Positions 1-7,135 of a DNA stretch of 16,564 nt are shown here, piece by piece. Below the pieces are notes generated by a model that searched no databases, was not told where the DNA came from, and saw nothing but the letters and a program-made list of their open reading frames with translations. The stretch is from CALJIC01 sp039805565 (GTDB taxonomy: Bacteria > Chloroflexota > Chloroflexia > Chloroflexales > Roseiflexaceae): positions 1 to 16,564 of the forward strand of contig JBDLTZ010000215.1 of the NCBI GenBank assembly GCA_039805565.1. The letters run 5' to 3'. Position 1 is the first letter of the stretch, and each line of letters starts with the position of its first letter. The translations under genes and the position numbers were made by a program.

Positions 1-1
1 C

Positions 2-2461
2 GCGGCGCTGCTGCTGGCCCTCAACGCCACGCAGGTCTGGTTCAGCCGCTACTCCACCACCGAGACCACCGCGCAGTTCCTGACCTTCGCCGGGCTGTAC
101 TTCTTCGCGTGCGCGACGGCCAGCAGCGAGAGACTGCGCGCCAAAGACCAAGGACCGCCGATCAATGAAGAGACTGATCTTCGTCCTTCGTCCTTCAGCG
201 GCCTGCTCGCCGGGCTGGCCTTCGGACAGCTGGCGCTGGCGCGGATTGACTTCTTCCTGGTGCTTGGGCCACTGGCGATCTACCTTTTATATACGTGGCT
301 CACGCGCCGCTGGTTCCACGCACACACACTGCTGCTGGCCGGGCTCGCCGTGATGCTGGCGCACGCGGCGGTGCAGTTTACGACACTGGCGCGGGCATAT
401 TTCTTCGATACGCTCTTCGCCCGGCTGCAGGACTATGCCGTCACCGCGCTGGTGGCGCTGCCGTTCCTCACCCCGGCGCTGCGGCAAACCTTTCTGACGC
501 GCCCCTGCTCGCCACTGACCCTGCAGCCGTGCCCGCCGGTGGCCGGCATGGAACCCACCACCGATGCGCCGTGGAACATTGCGAGGATCGCGACCGAGCT
601 CGTTATCCTTGCGCTGCTGGTCCTGGCACTCCTCGCGCTACGCCGTTGGGGCCAGCCGCTGCTCGCCCGCGCCGAGAAGCTCGTCCGCCGCCTTGCCCGA
701 CCGCTGACAGGGATAGCTGTGACCGCCACGCTGCTCGTGGGTGCCTACGCCTACCTGGTGCGACCGCAGATCCTGACCGCCGAGACCCTGGCGGCGCTCC
801 CCTCCTGCCTGGCGCCGGCGCAGCTGCGGAGCCCCGGGGGAGCCTGCCTCGCCCTCCAGGGCTATATCGGCGCGCCAATCACAGCCCCCGCCTACGTCAA
901 CCCGCTGGCGGCGTGGCTCGGGAGCCTGCCGCAGCGGCTGCGCGGCCAGAACTCGCCCACGCCGGAGACGTGCGCCGCGCTGCGCGACGAGCTGCTGCCG
1001 CCCGCCGCGAAGGGGCGGACGGTGCCGGAGCTCATCCGCGACAAGCTGCTCGACGAGTCGACGGTGGGCGAGGAGGCGATGGCGCAGCTGCGCACCTGCG
1101 ACCGGCTGGTGCTGCGCTCGCAGTTCGCCAACTCCCAAGCGAACCTCGTGCGAGTCGGGTGGTACCTCTCGCCGCTCGGGATCGCGCTCGGGCTCCTGGG
1201 CCTAGCGCTGCTGTGGCGGCGGCTCACCCCGGGCTCCTGGCTGTTTCTGGTGGTAGCGATTGTCGCCAGCCTCGTCTTCGTGAGGCTCACCTACGGCACC
1301 AGCGACCAGCACTACATCTACATCCTGCGCCGCTACGTGCCGCAGGTCTACCCCGCGCTCGCGCTGGCCGCGGCCGTTGCGCTCCTCTCGTGGGCCAATG
1401 ACCAAGGACCAAGGACCAGGGGCACAGGGCTTCTGATAGAAGGCGGCGGCCGGAGGCCATCGGTCTTTGGGCGCTTGTCCTCGGTCTGGCGTCTAGGCTC
1501 GCTCGGGCTGGGCGCCGCCCTCATTGCCTTCCTTATCGTCACCGGCCGCCCAATCTTCCGCCACGTCGAGTACGGCGGCGCGCTGGAGCAGATTGGGGCC
1601 GTCGCGGCGCGCTTCGAGCCGGGCGACGTGCTGCTGCTGCGGGGCGGCGGCCCAACGCACGGCGAGTCGCGCGACCTGCCGGATGTGCTGGCGACACCGC
1701 TCACGTTCGCGTTCGGTGTAGACGCACTCACAATCAAGAGCAAGGATCCGGCGGCCTACGCGAATGACCTGGCGCGCTACATTCGGCACTGGCAGGCTGA
1801 CGGCCGCACAGTCTACCTAGCGCTGAGCGCTAGCGGTGGCCTGCCGCTGCCGGGCCTCGCGCTTGAGCCGGCGGGGCAGATCGGGCTCAGCCTGCGGGAG
1901 TTCGAGCAACTCACGAACCAGAAGCCGCAGAACGTGCAGGACTTTGAGGTGGGGTTTGCCCTCTACCGCGTGGTGCATGAGGTCTCGGCGCAGGAGCCGG
2001 CGACCGCCATCGGCCCGAGCGACTACGCCGCGCAGCTCCAGGGCCTCTACCGCGCCGAGATATCCGGCGGCGCGCACGTGGCCTGGACCAACGGCGACGC
2101 GCTGCTGCGCGTGGAGCTCCCGAAGGGGGCGAGGCCCGAGGCGCTGGCGTTGCAGCTTGCTGGCGGCAAGCGCCCCACGGCGATGGGTCCGGCACAGGCA
2201 TGCGTGAGCGTGCGCCCTGAGAACGGCTCCTGGGCGGGCGACCCGCAGGCCCCGCCATTCTCGCAGCCAGAGTGCTTCACGCTGGGCGAGGGGCTGACCG
2301 AGTACACCCTGCGCCTCACGGTCGCGTCACTACCCACCCGAGGAGACACGCTCCTGGTGCGAATCACAAGCGACACCTGGATCCCGGCGCGCGACGACCC
2401 GCAGGGGCGTGATCCGCGCCGGCTCGGCGTGCAGCTCGGGGGGCTGCGGCTGCTCCCTTAG
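2..2461 (+). CDS. Multi-pass membrane glycosyltransferase-like protein, 5'-truncated by the window edge
   Basis: The reading frame is open from base 2, so the N-terminus lies outside the window; 819 residues are visible. The first ATG in this frame, at 260, is internal because coding continues upstream of it. About seven or more hydrophobic segments are visible (residues about 68-100, 105-125, 200-218, 238-256, 385-425, 448-466 and 500-518). A soluble domain of about 300 residues follows, from about residue 520 to the end. The segment NATQVWFSRYSTTE near the visible start resembles the 'Q-WF-RY--TE' stretch of GT39/ArnT-like transferases, which use polyprenyl-linked sugars at the membrane. 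The catalytic acidic motif would lie upstream and cannot be seen, so the activity is inferred. Two hydrophilic inserts (residues about 47-66 and 467-497) coincide with inverted-repeat DNA. Another kind of polytopic envelope protein is possible. Nothing ties it to the pilus genes except proximity; a 276-bp gap and a promoter follow. Confidence 0.72.
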   Translation, partial: AALLLALNATQVWFSRYSTTETTAQFLTFAGLYFFACATASSERLRAKDQGPPINEETDLRPSSFSGLLAGLAFGQLALARIDFFLVLGPLAIYLLYTWLTRRWFHAHTLLLAGLAVMLAHAAVQFTTLARAYFFDTLFARLQDYAVTALVALPFLTPALRQTFLTRPCSPLTLQPCPPVAGMEPTTDAPWNIARIATELVILALLVLALLALRRWGQPLLARAEKLVRRLARPLTGIAVTATLLVGAYAYLVRPQILTAETLAALPSCLAPAQLRSPGGACLALQGYIGAPITAPAYVNPLAAWLGSLPQRLRGQNSPTPETCAALRDELLPPAAKGRTVPELIRDKLLDESTVGEEAMAQLRTCDRLVLRSQFANSQANLVRVGWYLSPLGIALGLLGLALLWRRLTPGSWLFLVVAIVASLVFVRLTYGTSDQHYIYILRRYVPQVYPALALAAAVALLSWANDQGPRTRGTGLLIEGGGRRPSVFGRLSSVWRLGSLGLGAALIAFLIVTGRPIFRHVEYGGALEQIGAVAARFEPGDVLLLRGGGPTHGESRDLPDVLATPLTFAFGVDALTIKSKDPAAYANDLARYIRHWQADGRTVYLALSASGGLPLPGLALEPAGQIGLSLREFEQLTNQKPQNVQDFEVGFALYRVVHEVSAQEPATAIGPSDYAAQLQGLYRAEISGGAHVAWTNGDALLRVELPKGARPEALALQLAGGKRPTAMGPAQACVSVRPENGSWAGDPQAPPFSQPECFTLGEGLTEYTLRLTVASLPTRGDTLLVRITSDTWIPARDDPQGRDPRRLGVQLGGLRLLP
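141..196 (+). repeat. In-frame palindromic insertion element, copy 1
   Basis: The left arm AAGACCAAGGACC (144-156) faces a right arm GTCCTTCGTCCTTC (183-196); the core AAGGAC/GTCCTT is a perfect inverted repeat. The segment encodes the charged stretch AKDQGPPINEETDLRPSSFS between two hydrophobic segments of the membrane protein and keeps the frame open. It shares the ACCAAGGAC unit with the copy at 1399-1494. Calling it an inserted element, and not an ordinary loop, is an inference. Confidence 0.5.
1399..1494 (+). repeat. In-frame palindromic insertion element, copy 2
   Basis: The left arm has tandem units GACCAAGGACCAAGGACCA (1400-1418). GACCAAGGAC (1400-1409) pairs with GTCCTCGGTC (1477-1486) at 9 of 10 positions. 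The enclosed DNA encodes a Gly/Arg-rich hydrophilic stretch (from NDQGPRTRG to SSVWRLGS) wedged between two hydrophobic segments. The frame stays open through the insert. The composition differs from the flanking transmembrane code. Together with copy 1 this suggests a small dispersed repeat that has entered a coding gene twice. Confidence 0.55.
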
Positions 2462-2621
2462 CTCCGAGGCACGGCTCGCGACTCGTGAGCATTGTCTATT
2501 GCTCCGGCAGCGTGGGATTGTCATGCTGCCTTTTCCCTCCACCTCTCTCCTCGTGCCACGCTCATCACACCTCTCACCCTCGCCCCCCTCTTCCTTCCTG
2601 ATCTACGACTCTGCGCAGTAG

Positions 2622-2641
2622 AATTGTCACCAAATTGTCAC
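2622..2641 (+). promoter_or_regulatory. Paired 9-bp direct repeats, candidate activator site
   Basis: AATTGTCAC occurs at 2622-2630 and again at 2633-2641, an 11-bp period, so both copies face the same side of the helix. They lie about 28 bp upstream of the -35 region of the TATAAT promoter at 2693, the usual position for an activator. No regulator family can be named from the sequence. Confidence 0.4.
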
Positions 2642-2668
2642 TTTCGGCCCTTCAGTACCATAGGACTA

Positions 2669-2698
2669 TTGTTGTGTGAGTCATCAGAAACCTATAAT
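2669..2698 (+). promoter_or_regulatory. Sigma-70-type promoter of the pilin-subunit operon
   Basis: There is a perfect -10 TATAAT at 2693-2698. The best -35 candidates are TTGTTG (2669-2674, 18-bp spacer) or TTGTGT (2672-2677, 15-bp spacer). Transcription would start near 2705, leaving a 5' leader of about 33 nt before the ATG at 2738, with a GAGGGAAGG ribosome site at 2722-2730. It is the first promoter-like site ahead of the subunit genes. Confidence 0.55.
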
Positions 2699-2737
2699 TC
2701 GGATAGAAGGCATCGAAGACAGAGGGAAGGGTACATC

Positions 2738-3289
2738 ATGCGCACCCGAAAACGCGGCCAGTCGCTCGTCGAGATGGCACTGCTGGCCCCCCTGCTTTTC
2801 GCTCTGCTGTTTGGCATCATCGACCTCTCGTACTACATCTGGGGCTACGTCACCGTCTTCAACGCGGCGCGCAGCGCCTCTGAGTCGGCGGCGATGCTCC
2901 CGCCATACACCGAGACACTGGCGCAGCAGGCCGTCGACCCAACGCTCTACCTCGAGGACCCGTGCCTGCGGACGATCTTCGAGCAAGCGCGCGACAAGAC
3001 CGGCCAGTTCCAGATCGACCCACAGCGCGTGCGGGTACGTTACCTGCCTGCCCCGGCGGGCTCGGAGGTACGCCAGCTCGGCCGGCCGATCGAAGTCATC
3101 GTCGAGCACGATATCGAGCCACTCACGCCGCTGGTGAGCTTCTTCGCGGGCTCGCTCGGCGGCGGCACCGGGGTCATGAACGTCACAGCCATCTCCCAGC
3201 GCTCGATCGAGAGCCTCGGGAGCAACCCGAACCCCGCATACACACAGCGAGGCGGCATCGCCTGCAAGCGCTGGCCGGACGATTTCTGA
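2738..3289 (+). CDS. tadE: TadE-like minor pseudopilin
   Basis: A 183-residue TadE-family protein. These are minor pseudopilins of the Flp/Tad pilus, processed at the membrane and needed for fibre assembly. RGQSLVEMALLAP at residues 6-18 is the family signature: a prepilin site G7/Q8, with Glu at +5 of the mature protein (E12), heading a hydrophobic helix (about 13-35). The polar remainder (36-183) would lie outside and contains two cysteines (near residues 77 and 178). The ATG at 2738 is chosen because it directly precedes the basic RTRKRGQ stretch and has GAGGGAAGG 7 bp upstream. An upstream ATG in frame at 2492 would add about 80 residues, run through the promoter, and destroy the normal short leader. 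The stop overlaps the start of the next gene by one base, so translational coupling is likely. Confidence 0.85.
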   Translation: MRTRKRGQSLVEMALLAPLLFALLFGIIDLSYYIWGYVTVFNAARSASESAAMLPPYTETLAQQAVDPTLYLEDPCLRTIFEQARDKTGQFQIDPQRVRVRYLPAPAGSEVRQLGRPIEVIVEHDIEPLTPLVSFFAGSLGGGTGVMNVTAISQRSIESLGSNPNPAYTQRGGIACKRWPDDF

Positions 3290-4533
3290 TGCGGGGGATT
3301 GATCCGATGCTTCAACCCACACAGCGGCGCGGCCAGGCCCTGGTCGAGTTCGCCATCGCCTCGACGCTCATCCTCCTGCTGCTCGCTGCGGCGGTGGACC
3401 TCGGGCTGGTGTTCCTGAACCTCCAGGGGATCACGAACGCGGCCCAAGAGGGCGCCCAGTACGGCAGCCGCTTCCTGAAGATCGAGACCGACGGCGTAGC
3501 CCAGCTCGACAACGATGAGATCCGCCAGCGCGTTCGCATGGAGTCGGGCTCTACCGGCGGGATCGGGTTCGTGAACATGCTCGACTTGAACAGCGACCAG
3601 ATCCCCGACGCGATCATCTCTGACGCCAACGGCGACGGCACCCCCGACGCAGTGGACAACGACGGCGACGGTCTGCTCGACCAGTTTCAGTTCGGGATGG
3701 ACGTGGACGGCGACGGCACGGTCGATAGCGTCAGCGGGTTGTTGCCGAACACCGCCGCACCCGCCGGGCACCGGCCGCTGATCGAGCTGCACGTGAGCGA
3801 CACCTACCCCGACCTGCTCCAGTACGGCATCGATACCACCGGCGACGGTCGCTTCGATCAGTTCACCGGGCTCATCCCGGCCGGCACGCAGCCCGCGGGA
3901 TACGCGCCGGTGATGGAGCACTACATTCGGGTGCTGGCGATCGAGGATGGCAACCGCGACGGCGACCCGAACAACGACGCAAACGGTCTGGCAGACGACC
4001 TCGACAGCACCGATACAACTCCATGCGGAAGCCTGGTGGATCCGGCCCGCAACTGCTACGTGCGGGTCGTCGTGCTCAGCGACCACCAGACTGTCTTCCC
4101 GTTCCTGGACCCGGTGTGGGACGACAAGGTTCCGCTGCGCTCGGCATTCGTTATGCCAATGCGGACGGGTTTCACCCAGGCGGGCGCACCCACCAATACG
4201 ACGGTGCTCCTGACGAACACGCCAACCCTTTCGCCGACGCCGACGAACACATCCCCGCCGACCAACACGCCGACGAGCACCGAGGTGCCGGGGACGCCGA
4301 CAAACACGCCGCCTCCCACCAACACGCGCACGCCCACCAATACGCGCACGCCCACCAGAACTACCTGCCCGGTGACGGTGTGTACGGCGACGCCAACCCG
4401 CACCCCGACGCGCACGCCACAGGCGACCAACACGCGCCAGCCGACCAGCACGCCGACGCGCACCACGCGCCCGACGACGCCGCCAACCAATACACCGACC
4501 ATCACACCCCGCGCGACGCGCGCTGGCACCTAG
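3289..4533 (+). CDS. TadE-like pseudopilin with calcium-type repeats and a Pro/Thr-rich stalk
   Basis: 414 residues if translation starts at the overlapping ATG (3289). An ATG at 3307, with GGGGGAT 8-9 bp upstream, is equally possible and gives 408. RRGQALVEFA (residues 13-22) is a TadE prepilin signature, G15/Q16 with Glu at +5 (E20), followed by a hydrophobic helix to about residue 40. The middle region holds acidic motifs of the EF-hand/thrombospondin-3 type: DANGDGTPD (112-120), DNDGDGLLD (123-131), DVDGDGTVD (138-146), DTTGDGRFD (182-190) and DGNRDGDPNND (220-230). Residues 137-169 are repeated with substitutions at 181-213. From residue 301 to the end the chain is Pro/Thr/Asn/Arg repeats with one Cys pair (CPVTVC), a flexible stalk of the sort often glycosylated. 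Ordinary TadE proteins are under 200 residues, so this is an enlarged form, probably a surface-exposed, Ca2+-stabilised minor pilin. Calcium binding is inferred. Confidence 0.82.
   Translation: MRGIDPMLQPTQRRGQALVEFAIASTLILLLLAAAVDLGLVFLNLQGITNAAQEGAQYGSRFLKIETDGVAQLDNDEIRQRVRMESGSTGGIGFVNMLDLNSDQIPDAIISDANGDGTPDAVDNDGDGLLDQFQFGMDVDGDGTVDSVSGLLPNTAAPAGHRPLIELHVSDTYPDLLQYGIDTTGDGRFDQFTGLIPAGTQPAGYAPVMEHYIRVLAIEDGNRDGDPNNDANGLADDLDSTDTTPCGSLVDPARNCYVRVVVLSDHQTVFPFLDPVWDDKVPLRSAFVMPMRTGFTQAGAPTNTTVLLTNTPTLSPTPTNTSPPTNTPTSTEVPGTPTNTPPPTNTRTPTNTRTPTRTTCPVTVCTATPTRTPTRTPQATNTRQPTSTPTRTTRPTTPPTNTPTITPRATRAGT
3697..3927 (+). repeat. Internal 44-residue protein duplication with DGDG motifs
   Basis: Within the enlarged TadE-like protein, residues 137-169 (starting MDVDGDGTVD) align without gaps to residues 181-213 (starting IDTTGDGRFD). 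Shared positions include GDG, a following D, SGLLP/TGLIP, PAG and an LIELHV/VMEHYI strand. The offset is 44 residues (132 bp). The DNA copies have diverged, so the duplication is old. Confidence 0.65.
4186..4530 (+). repeat. Pro/Thr/Asn-coding low-complexity repeat
   Basis: Degenerate tandem DNA encodes PTNT, TPTP and TNTRTPTNTRTPT units over about 115 codons. The cleanest unit is an 18-bp repeat encoding TPTNTR around 4328-4363. The + strand is rich in C and A. The tract creates long open frames on other frames and on the other strand (His/Ala-rich and Val/Gly-rich), which are not genes. Such tracts can vary in copy number. Confidence 0.8.
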
Positions 4534-4545
4534 AACACATCGACC

Positions 4546-4573
4546 GAGCGGCGGCTCTCCCTCGCCGCCGCTC
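4546..4573 (+). other. Stem-loop between two subunit genes
   Basis: GAGCGGCGG (4546-4554) pairs perfectly with CCGCCGCTC (4565-4573) around a 10-nt loop. It lies 12 bp after the stop of the stalk-bearing TadE-like gene and 55 bp before the next start. No T-tract follows, so it may be a partial terminator or an mRNA-stability element. Confidence 0.5.
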
Positions 4574-4628
4574 GCCAGGGCGAACAGAGGGCCGAACCAC
4601 CATCACTGTTTCGTAGAGTGAGGCACGT

Positions 4629-7097
4629 ATGAAGGCCAGTCTCCAGCACAGATCAAGAGGGCAGAGCATCCCACTCATTGCGCTGATGCTCGTGGTGTTG
4701 TTCGGCATGGTCGCCCTGGCCGTGGACGTCGGCCAGACCTACGCCGAGCAGCGCAATATCGTGCGCGGCACGAACGCGGCGGCGCTGGCGGGGATGAACA
4801 AGTACCTCGCCAACGGCACCGACGCCAACGTGCGCATGGCGCTCGAGCAGTCGCTGGCGGCCAACGGTGTGCGCGTGGCACCGTACGGAGAGCCGCCCGA
4901 GCCAGGCGAGCGTATCCTCAAGGCCATCTACATCGACGCCTCCGGCTCGCAGATCACCAGCTGCCCCGAGGTGGGAGGCTGCCCCCAGGAGCGGGTCGGC
5001 GCCGTCAAGTACATCCGCGTCGACGTGGACGGCAAGGTCGACACCTACTTCGCGCGGCTGTTCGGCGCCAGCGACCTCCCAGTGAGCTCGAACGCCTTCT
5101 CGAAGCTCGGCTACTGCACCTCGGGCTACTACCCGATCGGCGTGCGCTACACGATCGATGGCGTGCCGACGATCGACGCCGACGGCTTCATCAAGAACGA
5201 CGGCATCTACACTGACGAGACCTACAACGAGCAGCCGCTCAAGTTCAAGAAGCTCTACCTGCACGGCATCTCGAACAGCGCCGGCGGCTTCAGCATCCTG
5301 CGCTGGCATAAGGACAACCAGCCCTCGGGCAACCGCGACTCGCTCGCGATGATGCTCGCAGGCGACGGCAACGTTGCCGACGGCTTCACCGAGGCACCCT
5401 GGCCGAACATCCCCGAGGGGCCGCCAGAGTACGAGGGCTACCCGCGCGAGCCCGGCATCTTCTCGGGCAGCGAGTGGATCTACGGCAGCGACTTCAATCA
5501 GAGCCAGCCGCCCTTCACCGGCTCGGTGCTACCGCAGCTGGAGTACCACAAGAAGAACCGCACCCTGATGACGCTGCCGCTGTACCGCTACGACAACGGC
5601 AACACGACGAACCCCGCGTACTACGTCGAGACGCTCGGCTCGTTCCTGCTGCTGGACTACGGCCGCGATGACGGCGGCGACTTCCTGACGCTGGCCTACG
5701 TCCGCGAGGGCGGCAAGTGCGCCCAACTCGAGACCAACCCGCCCCCGTCGGACAAACTGGTGCTGAAGGGCAACGTCGCCTACATCCCGCGCTGGCAGGT
5801 GCTCGACCCGACCGACCGGCCGATCCAGTTCCTGGTGGTGCTCGATGTGACTGGCTCCATGAGCTGGAACTTCGACGGCCAGGGCAAGAAGAACGGCTCC
5901 GTGGTCTCCTGCGTGGACGGCTCGACGACCTGCACCAGCGGCCCGGACACGGCCTGGGGCAACGAGAAGGAGCGGCGCATCTACATCGCGAAGGACGTGC
6001 TGAGCCAGTTCGTCGACCGTATGAAGTCCGACGCCGCCGCCCGGCCCTACGACGTGATGCGGATCGTGACCTTCGCCGGTGACTTCGGCGACTACATCAA
6101 TAGCGGCGGCGACGTCGGCAACGAGGCCGGGGCAGTGAACGACCTGACCAAGGTCTACCCCGACACCTGGACGAACAACGACGTGGTGCTGAAAGAGGCG
6201 ATCCTCAAGGCCGGCCAGGTGGGCAGCCCCTACATCACCGACGGCGCGACCCCGAGTGCGGTGGGCCTGGCGCGTGCCACCCAGGTGTTCGACGCCGCTC
6301 CCGACAAGGCGCCGAACGGCCAGGAGTACCGCCGCGTGGTGATCTTCGTGACCGACGGCGTGGCGAACGTGCTCCGCAACGGCATGCTCAACAACTACAA
6401 CAACTGCAGCTCCGAGACCGTCGGCTGTCAGGCCGGCCGCATCCCGCCGGGCGACCCGAACGGCGTCCTCGCACCGCTGAACGCGATGATCGTCGAGGCA
6501 CAGAACCTGTACCAGGAACACATCTTCCCCTCCGGCGGCGATACCTACGTGGTGGCGCTCGGCTCGAACACCGACAAGACCGGCCTCGACGCTGTGTCGA
6601 GCACCGGACCTGCGGCCAAGGCCGACGACCCCGAGGCGCTGGAGAAGATCTTCGCCGACCTGCAGCAGGACGCCGTGTACGGTGAGTGCCGAGCGGCGGT
6701 GGGCGAGCGCACCGACACGATGGCGGCCGACCGCGTCGGGAAGCAGCCCGACGGCTTCGACGACCTAACCGATAACACCGTCGGCTTCATTTACCTGGAG
6801 AGCGACACCGGCTACAAGCCGGCCCCGATCCCGATCGTGGCTGACCCGATCTCGCGCAAGCTCTCGTACGTAGCTGAGGATCTGCCGCAGGGCACCTACT
6901 CAATGAAGGCCTTCATCGGCTACCGGGCGCCCGAGGACAAGACGGCCCGCTCCTACTCGCTGTTCGTGGACTCGCTGCCGAACACACCACAGTTGTCGGT
7001 TGAGGTCACGCCAGGTGCGGCCTCGCTGAACGCCATTGTCGAGCGCTCGTTCACGCTGGATCTGAACGGCAGCATCTGCGGCGGCGCCGGCTCGTAG
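4629..7097 (+). CDS. TadG-like pilus protein with von Willebrand factor A domain
   Basis: 822 residues. The N-terminus RGQSIPLIALMLVV (10-23) followed by DVGQTYAEQRN and an NAAALAG segment is the TadG/TadE-like head (Pfam 'putative Flp pilus-assembly TadE/G-like'). The membrane helix spans about 12-36. The mature +5 Glu of true pseudopilins is absent (Leu16), so processing is doubtful and the protein is probably a signal-anchored subunit. A VWA domain runs from about 398 to 640. Its metal site (MIDAS) reads DVTGSMS (D406, T408, S410), with T541 in DGATPSAVGL and D576 in FVTDG. About 225 residues of unassigned sequence separate helix and VWA domain, and a beta-rich C-terminal domain follows. 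VWA pilus proteins generally bind host or surface ligands, so a tip adhesin is likely. GTGAGG lies 5 bp before the start. The stop is followed at once by a GC hairpin. Confidence 0.82.
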   Translation: MKASLQHRSRGQSIPLIALMLVVLFGMVALAVDVGQTYAEQRNIVRGTNAAALAGMNKYLANGTDANVRMALEQSLAANGVRVAPYGEPPEPGERILKAIYIDASGSQITSCPEVGGCPQERVGAVKYIRVDVDGKVDTYFARLFGASDLPVSSNAFSKLGYCTSGYYPIGVRYTIDGVPTIDADGFIKNDGIYTDETYNEQPLKFKKLYLHGISNSAGGFSILRWHKDNQPSGNRDSLAMMLAGDGNVADGFTEAPWPNIPEGPPEYEGYPREPGIFSGSEWIYGSDFNQSQPPFTGSVLPQLEYHKKNRTLMTLPLYRYDNGNTTNPAYYVETLGSFLLLDYGRDDGGDFLTLAYVREGGKCAQLETNPPPSDKLVLKGNVAYIPRWQVLDPTDRPIQFLVVLDVTGSMSWNFDGQGKKNGSVVSCVDGSTTCTSGPDTAWGNEKERRIYIAKDVLSQFVDRMKSDAAARPYDVMRIVTFAGDFGDYINSGGDVGNEAGAVNDLTKVYPDTWTNNDVVLKEAILKAGQVGSPYITDGATPSAVGLARATQVFDAAPDKAPNGQEYRRVVIFVTDGVANVLRNGMLNNYNNCSSETVGCQAGRIPPGDPNGVLAPLNAMIVEAQNLYQEHIFPSGGDTYVVALGSNTDKTGLDAVSSTGPAAKADDPEALEKIFADLQQDAVYGECRAAVGERTDTMAADRVGKQPDGFDDLTDNTVGFIYLESDTGYKPAPIPIVADPISRKLSYVAEDLPQGTYSMKAFIGYRAPEDKTARSYSLFVDSLPNTPQLSVEVTPGAASLNAIVERSFTLDLNGSICGGAGS

Positions 7098-7102
7098 CAT
7101 AG

Positions 7103-7121
7103 CTCCCGCGGAGCGCGGGGG
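7103..7121 (+). other. GC hairpin directly after the VWA gene
   Basis: CTCCCGCG (7103-7110) pairs with CGCGGGGG (7114-7121) around a 3-nt GAG loop, giving 8 pairs with one G-T wobble. It begins 6 bp after the stop codon. No T-tract follows. It is likely to protect the 3' end or pause transcription. Confidence 0.5.
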
Positions 7122-7135
7122 GGTGCATCAGCCCC

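Noticed and set aside
295..1401. 368-residue open frame overlapping the first gene on the + strand
   Set aside because: An Arg/Ala/Gly/Pro-rich shadow of the membrane-protein frame, which has proper hydrophobic segments.
2462..2500. GCTC/GAGC inverted repeat after the first gene as terminator
   Set aside because: Only four pairs around a nine-base loop and no T-tract.
2492..2737. Upstream in-frame start for the TadE-like gene
   Set aside because: It would place about 80 residues without homology before the prepilin signature and would translate through the promoter; the ATG at 2738 has a good ribosome site.
3040..4086. 348-residue open frame on the - strand
   Set aside because: Opposite both TadE-like genes; its repeats (AVAVHVH) are the antisense of the DGDG codons.
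4186..4530. CRISPR-like array
   Set aside because: The repeats are short, degenerate, contiguous and in frame with a coding gene; there are no unique spacers between identical repeats. No cas gene is present.
4023..4616. His/Ala-rich open frame on the + strand, resembling a metal-binding protein
   Set aside because: It is a frame-shifted reading of the PTNT repeat tract; the histidines come from cac/cat in shifted ACC-AAC codons.
5529..6521. 330-residue open frame on the - strand
   Set aside because: Opposite the VWA region of the TadG-like gene; Val/His/Arg-rich without recognisable motifs.
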